Shown piece after piece: positions 5,310 to 8,503 of a DNA stretch of 8,503 nt. The notes under the pieces are model-generated. The model was given only the letters and a program-made list of their open reading frames with translations, had not been told where the DNA came from and ran no database searches. Where the stretch lies: contig DCGL01000032.1 in the NCBI GenBank assembly GCA_002314565.1, positions 1-8,503 of the forward strand. The letters are read 5' to 3'. A program made the position numbers and the translations under genes. The stretch is from Clostridiales bacterium UBA1779 (GTDB lineage Bacteria; Bacillota; Clostridia; Oscillospirales; CAG-272). Within the stretch, counting starts at the first letter, position 1. Every line of letters begins with the position of its first letter.

Positions 5310-7060
5310 TGTCTTATACAGTATTTATCAACGGCAGACAGCAGAGTGCCCCCGCAGGCGCCCTGCTGTCTGATGTTTTAGCCGCCGCCGGCTTTCCCCG
5401 TCCCCTCGACTGCGGCGGCACCGGCGCCTGCGGCAGCTGTGCCGTCCTCGTTGACGGCCGCTCCGTCCTTTCCTGCCAATACAGAGTCTACTCGGACATA
5501 ACAGTGCACCACAGGGACGTAAGTGGTGGTTCAATTTCAACCGGGGGACAGATGTGCGGAAAGAATAACGGCAGCGAATCTGTCGATTCTGCGAAAAAAT
5601 CCGCGTCCAAATGTGCACAAACCGTTCCTTCTGCTTCAAAGCTTCAACTGAAATCATCAAAAAAGCCCGAAATCATCATTCTCGACTTAGGCACGACGAC
5701 TCTTGCCTACAAGCTCCTTGATGCTTCGGGTAAAACAAAAAAATCCGGAGTCATTCTCAATCCGCAGCGACGCTTCGGACTTGACGTTATGAGCCGGATA
5801 AGCTATTGCTCCTCGCACGGGGTTGAGGAGTGCCGCAGTGTATTGGTGAATGAAATTGCCGGGCTGATAAACTCCTTCCCTGCCGCAAAACGCAGACTTA
5901 TCATCGCGGGAAACACGGCGATGCTGCATATTCTGTGCGCTGAGGATGTCAGTGGGCTCGGAATCTTCCCATATACCCCGAAATTTCTCGATAAACGCGA
6001 ATACGTCGTTCCCGAGCTTGAAAGCCTCGGCATCGAAAAGGCCGAGCTGCTGCCCTGCATTTCAGCCTACGTCGGCGCCGATGCGGTTGCAGGCCTTATT
6101 GCCGTTTCGGGGCAGGAGTCCGACAGACGAAGTTCAGGCATACTTTTACAGACTGTAAGTCATTCTGAAGGAATGAGCGCGGCGGTATTTAAGGATGCCG
6201 AAGCTGCAGTCTCGGGTACTCCAAATACGGGCGCTGTGAAAAGCTCTGAGCTTACTGCAAATTCGGGTGTTTCCGCTGCCTCATCCACCCGCTGGAACAT
6301 CCTTTGCGACCTCGGAACCAATGCCGAAATCCTGTTGTGGTCTTCGGACAAAATATTTGCGGCCTCAGCTGCCGCCGGTCCCTGCTTCGAGGGAGCCGGA
6401 ATCAGCTGCGGAATGCCGGCTCTGCCCGGTGCTATATGCGGTTTCGCATTCGGAGGTCGGCGTTCAACTGCCGGCAGCGCCTTTGTTGACGACAGTCACC
6501 GCACCGGAGTGTTTGAAAACGGTTCAGGAACTTACGTTTCAGAAGCCAGACGCCTGATAACGACCGTTTCAGCCGCCGAACCGCTCGGAATCTGCGGAAC
6601 CGGTCTCTTTGACATCGTTGCGTCTTTGCTTGACTGCGGTCTGTGCAGCCGTGACGGAGAGATGAGCGGTGGCGATTTTGAGGTTTATTCGAATATGGGA
6701 CACAAGATCGTGTTCACTCAAAAGGATATGCGTCAGTTTCAGCTTGCCAAGGCTGCTGTCGCCGCCTGCATCGACCTGCTTATGTCGCGTGCCGGTATAG
6801 GCTGTTCTGACATTGAAAATCTGTATATTTCAGGCGGATTTTCATCAAGACTCAATCTGAAAAGTGCAGCCAGAACCGGCCTTTTTCCCACCGAACTTTG
6901 CGGCAAAGCGCTTTCCGTCCGCAATTCCTGTCTCGACGGCCTTTTGGCCCTGACCCTGAGTCCCGTCGACCCGATTCCTGACCTTTCCGCTGCCGTCACC
7001 GTCGACCCCTCACTCGAACCGGATTTTCAAACTGTGTTTTTAAAGCATCTTTCGTTCTGA
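5309..7060 (+). CDS. RACo-like 2Fe-2S ferredoxin/ASKHA ATPase (DUF4445) protein
   Basis: This 583-aa protein resembles RACo, the ATP-dependent reductive activator of corrinoid proteins, which reduces inactive Co(II) to Co(I). Residues 1-68 look like a plant-type 2Fe-2S ferredoxin with Cys35-x5-Cys41-x2-Cys44-x11-Cys56. A Ser/Lys-rich linker (about 70-119) leads to the ASKHA/DUF4445 region. There I see ILDLGTTTLAYKL (124-136), NPQRRFGLDVMSRI (151-164), IIAGNTAMLHIL (198-209), YVGADAVAGLIA (254-265), CDLGTNAEILL (333-343), AAGPCFEGAGI (355-365), GICGTGLFDI (427-436), LAKAAVAA (479-486) and ISGGFSSRLNL (507-517). An unusual Ser/Ala/Thr-rich stretch at about 266-328 interrupts the domain. The start shares one base with the livF stop (TGATG) and has no clear ribosome site of its own, so translation probably depends on livF. 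No corrinoid protein gene is nearby, so its partner is unknown. Confidence 0.85.
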   Translation: MSYTVFINGRQQSAPAGALLSDVLAAAGFPRPLDCGGTGACGSCAVLVDGRSVLSCQYRVYSDITVHHRDVSGGSISTGGQMCGKNNGSESVDSAKKSASKCAQTVPSASKLQLKSSKKPEIIILDLGTTTLAYKLLDASGKTKKSGVILNPQRRFGLDVMSRISYCSSHGVEECRSVLVNEIAGLINSFPAAKRRLIIAGNTAMLHILCAEDVSGLGIFPYTPKFLDKREYVVPELESLGIEKAELLPCISAYVGADAVAGLIAVSGQESDRRSSGILLQTVSHSEGMSAAVFKDAEAAVSGTPNTGAVKSSELTANSGVSAASSTRWNILCDLGTNAEILLWSSDKIFAASAAAGPCFEGAGISCGMPALPGAICGFAFGGRRSTAGSAFVDDSHRTGVFENGSGTYVSEARRLITTVSAAEPLGICGTGLFDIVASLLDCGLCSRDGEMSGGDFEVYSNMGHKIVFTQKDMRQFQLAKAAVAACIDLLMSRAGIGCSDIENLYISGGFSSRLNLKSAARTGLFPTELCGKALSVRNSCLDGLLALTLSPVDPIPDLSAAVTVDPSLEPDFQTVFLKHLSF

Positions 7061-7082
7061 ACTTCCGTAAGACAATAGATGT

Positions 7083-7174
7083 TGAGACAGGGGGAGCGGT
7101 ACCTGAGAACAGCCCGGAGGGCTGTTCGGACCGCGAACCGACCGACCCGCAGGGAGACCGTTTCTTTTGTCTCA
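7083..7174. repeat. Structured intergenic repeat, copy A
   Basis: This 92-bp element is bounded by TGAGACA (7083-7089) and its inverse TGTCTCA (7168-7174). Inside, GAACAGCCC (7107-7115) and GGGCTGTTC (7119-7127) form a perfect 9-bp stem with a GGA loop. GCGGT (7096-7100) pairs with ACCGC (7130-7134) outside it. It differs from copy B (7674-7766) at only about five positions, most of them outside the inner hairpin. No stem is followed directly by a U-run, so it is a poor intrinsic terminator. It is probably a REP/MITE-like element or a structured RNA, and no transposase is present in the window. Confidence 0.8.
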
Positions 7175-7177
7175 TTA

Positions 7178-7203
7178 TGAGACAGAGGGACAGACCTCTC
7201 TGT
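7178..7203. repeat. Short TGAGACAG/GGGACAG palindromic unit beside copy A
   Basis: TGAGACAG (7178-7185) starts four bases after copy A ends and is followed by a GGGACAG word and a CTCTCTG stretch. ACAGAG and CTCTGT can pair as a small hairpin. A sister unit (TGAGACAG, TGGACAG, TTCTCTG) precedes copy B. It looks like a shorter member of the same repeat family; mobility is inferred. Confidence 0.5.
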
Positions 7204-7232
7204 TCATTATATTCATTTTTCAAACAATTGTT

Positions 7233-7253
7233 TTTTAATTTCCGAAATTAAAA
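7233..7253. promoter_or_regulatory. Perfect 21-bp palindrome reaching the VOC-gene ribosome site
   Basis: TTTTAATTTC (7233-7242) and GAAATTAAAA (7244-7253) are perfect 10-base inverted arms around a single C. The right arm runs into the AAAGGAG ribosome site (7251-7257). As DNA it could bind a dimeric repressor. As RNA it could fold with a UCCGA loop and partly mask the site. No regulator is identified. Confidence 0.4.
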
Positions 7254-7263
7254 GGAGTCCGAT

Positions 7264-7641
7264 ATGTCAATTATCAAAGGTATTCATCACGTAGCTCTCA
7301 GCACAAGTGCTGAAAAATACCCTGAAGTCGAAAAATTCTATTGCACTCTTCTCGGGTTCCGTAAGATTCGCGACTGGAAGGGCGGTCATATGTATGATAC
7401 AGGAGCCGGAATCATCGAGGTTCTCGAACGCAATGACCCGTATACCGGAATCGGCTCGTTCCAGCACCTTGCCTTTGCCGTTGATTCCCCCGATGAAATA
7501 ATCGAAAAAGTGCGCTCCGCCGGATACGAAATCCGCACAGAGCCGCGCGACGTCACGATTATGTCCGAGCCTCCGCTTCCCATCCGTCTCGCTTTCTGCT
7601 ACGGACCCATGGGCGAAATTGTTGAATTTTTCGCTGAATAA
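7264..7641 (+). CDS. VOC-superfamily (glyoxalase/bleomycin-resistance fold) metalloprotein
   Basis: This small cytoplasmic protein of 125 aa has the paired beta-alpha-beta-beta-beta modules of the vicinal-oxygen-chelate fold. A likely complete 2-His/2-Glu metal set is visible: His9 in IHHVAL, Glu52 in AGIIEVLE, His68 in FQHLAFAV and Glu121 in GEIVEFF. This supports a real metal-dependent enzyme of the glyoxalase I or epimerase kind, but the substrate cannot be told from sequence. AAAGGAG (7251-7257) precedes ATG 7264 by 6 bases. The gene is flanked on both sides by copies of the same structured repeat and may form its own small unit. No clear promoter is seen. Linking it to methylglyoxal or sugar metabolism through the downstream aldolase is speculation. 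Confidence 0.85.
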   Translation: MSIIKGIHHVALSTSAEKYPEVEKFYCTLLGFRKIRDWKGGHMYDTGAGIIEVLERNDPYTGIGSFQHLAFAVDSPDEIIEKVRSAGYEIRTEPRDVTIMSEPPLPIRLAFCYGPMGEIVEFFAE

Positions 7642-7652
7642 GTATTAACAAG

Positions 7653-7673
7653 TGAGACAGATGGACAGTTCTC
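7653..7673. repeat. Short TGAGACAG/TGGACAG unit before copy B
   Basis: TGAGACAG (7653-7660) recurs at 7674-7681 as the left end of copy B, separated by a TGGACAGTTCTC stretch. The unit resembles the one immediately after copy A, so the same short sequence family flanks both large repeats on opposite sides. Confidence 0.5.
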
Positions 7674-7766
7674 TGAGACAGGTGTGAGCGGTTCCTGAGA
7701 ACAGCCCGGAGGGCTGTTCGGACCGCGAACCGACAGACCCGCAGGAAGACCGTTTCTTTTGTCTCA
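7674..7766. repeat. Structured intergenic repeat, copy B
   Basis: This 93-bp element has the same ends as copy A: TGAGACA (7674-7680) and TGTCTCA (7760-7766). GAACAGCCC (7699-7707), loop GGA (7708-7710) and GGGCTGTTC (7711-7719) repeat exactly. Here GCGGTTC (7688-7694) pairs with GGACCGC (7720-7726), including one G-U pair. CGGTTC (7689-7694) can instead pair perfectly with GAACCG (7727-7732), giving two exclusive folds. It fills most of the gap before the aldolase gene. Confidence 0.8.
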
Positions 7767-7797
7767 CAGATTCTATTAAATAATAAGGTAAAAAAAC

Positions 7798-8475
7798 ATG
7801 CTTATTTTTCTCGATTCCGCGAATCTCGATGAGATTCGCAAGGCGCTGCAGCTTTTCCCCATCGACGGGGTAACAACAAATCCGACGATTCTCTCAAGAA
7901 CCGGGGAGCAGGACCCTGCCGCCCTGCTCAAAGAAATCCGCAAAACGGTCGATGACGGACTCCTTTTTGCACAGGTGACGTCACACGACACAGACGCAAT
8001 CATTGACGAGGCAAAGAAGCTTGTAAAGCTGCTCGGCGCCCAGACCGTAATCAAAATTCCAGTCACCGCAGCCACGCTTGAAGCCATGATAAAGCTCAAC
8101 GCCAAGGGCATCCACATCTGCGCGACCGCCGTTTACACGGTAACGCAGGCTCTTATGGCAGCGAAAGCAGGAGCCGAATACGTCGCTCCGTATGTTTCCC
8201 ACATTGACGGCCAGGCCATTGACGGTCCCGAACTTGCAATCCGTATGCAGGAGACCATCACTAATTACGACCTCGACACTCACGTCCTCGGTGCCTCCTT
8301 CCGCACCGTTTCCCAGGTCGAAAAGCTGATGGCCGGCGGCGTTGACTCCGCGACAGTCACCTTCGATATGCTCGAAAAGCTCGCCTCCTCGGCCGGCACC
8401 GCCGCCGAAGTCGACAGCTTCGACCGCAACTGGAAACACCTGTACGGCGATAAATCCATCGGGGATTTTATTTAA
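7798..8475 (+). CDS. fsa: Fructose-6-phosphate aldolase-like member of the small transaldolase family
   Basis: This 225-aa protein is a single (beta/alpha)8 barrel of the MipB/TalC/FSA family, which cleaves or forms C-C bonds through a Lys Schiff base. The lysine is Lys86 in TVIKIPVTA. Asp6 (FLDSAN), Asn28 (TTNPT), Thr110 (ICATAV) and Ser167 (GASFRT) complete the site. Two positions that separate aldolase from transaldolase look aldolase-type: Gln59 in LFAQV, where transaldolases carry Glu, and Tyr132 in APYVSHID, where they usually carry Phe. His135 replaces the Arg normally found in the phosphate-binding region. AAGG (7785-7788) lies 9 bases before ATG 7798. The family is normally 210-225 aa, so the gene is complete. 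A plain transaldolase (tal) annotation is the alternative. Confidence 0.88.
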   Translation: MLIFLDSANLDEIRKALQLFPIDGVTTNPTILSRTGEQDPAALLKEIRKTVDDGLLFAQVTSHDTDAIIDEAKKLVKLLGAQTVIKIPVTAATLEAMIKLNAKGIHICATAVYTVTQALMAAKAGAEYVAPYVSHIDGQAIDGPELAIRMQETITNYDLDTHVLGASFRTVSQVEKLMAGGVDSATVTFDMLEKLASSAGTAAEVDSFDRNWKHLYGDKSIGDFI

Positions 8476-8503
8476 TATATTTTCGCCGGGGGACGTAACT
8501 GGT

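Noticed and set aside
7107..7127. Repeat hairpin as an intrinsic terminator for the liv operon
   Set aside because: The stem is followed by GGACCGC rather than a U-run, and the nearest T-rich stretch is more than 30 bases away.
6996..7223. 75-aa minus-strand open frame over repeat copy A
   Set aside because: It mostly translates the structured repeat and the 3' end of the RACo-like gene, so it is better explained as non-coding repeat.
7083..7766. CRISPR array or phage attachment pair
   Set aside because: There are only two long copies, 500 bases apart with a gene between, no regular spacers, and no cas, integrase or tRNA gene.
7981..8439. 152-aa minus-strand open frame within the aldolase gene
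   Set aside because: It is a Gly/Val-rich antisense shadow of a gene with clear catalytic residues, and has no start signal or recognisable domain.

Overview
The window reads as chromosomal DNA from a Gram-positive, Clostridia-like Firmicute, possibly Oscillospiraceae/Ruminococcaceae. This is inferred from a lipobox-bearing substrate-binding protein, strong AGGAGG-type ribosome sites, A/T-rich intergenic DNA around GC-richer genes, a class I cyclic-di-GMP riboswitch, and TGAGACAG/TGTCTCA intergenic repeats. No species can be named from the sequence alone.

Bases 1-290 belong to a minus-strand transcription unit whose gene lies beyond the left edge. A near-perfect sigma-A promoter (TTGACA, 17 bp, TATAAT; 256-284) drives a leader that folds into a class I c-di-GMP (GEMM) riboswitch at about 85-172. 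A possible weak terminator follows at 52-79. Bases 290-497 hold a hairpin (339-364), a divergent plus-strand promoter (399-427), an operator-like palindrome (435-453) and a leader hairpin (461-480).

Bases 498-5309 are a complete branched-chain amino acid (HAAT family) ABC transporter in canonical order: lipoprotein binding protein, LivH and LivM permeases, LivG and LivF ATPases. A strong hairpin (1666-1703) separates the binding-protein gene from the rest and probably helps set unequal expression. From livH onward the genes are tightly packed and probably translationally coupled. The last gene of the run (5309-7060) shares a base with the livF stop codon. It encodes a RACo-like protein: an N-terminal 2Fe-2S ferredoxin domain plus an ASKHA/DUF4445 ATPase domain, the architecture of reductive activators of corrinoid proteins. 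No corrinoid protein or methyltransferase gene is visible here, so the link between import and corrinoid chemistry is the most interesting open question.

Bases 7061-8503 carry two further plus-strand genes: a small VOC-fold metalloprotein (7264-7641) and a transaldolase-family protein with fructose-6-phosphate-aldolase-type active-site residues (7798-8475). Each is preceded by one copy of a nearly identical ~92-bp structured repeat (7083-7174 and 7674-7766) with TGAGACA/TGTCTCA ends, a 9-bp GGA-loop hairpin and two alternative partners for one arm. These repeats are best read as REP/MITE-like elements or a structured RNA. The VOC gene also has a perfect 10-bp inverted repeat reaching its ribosome-binding site. 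I see no defence system, CRISPR array, tRNA, rRNA or transposase gene.
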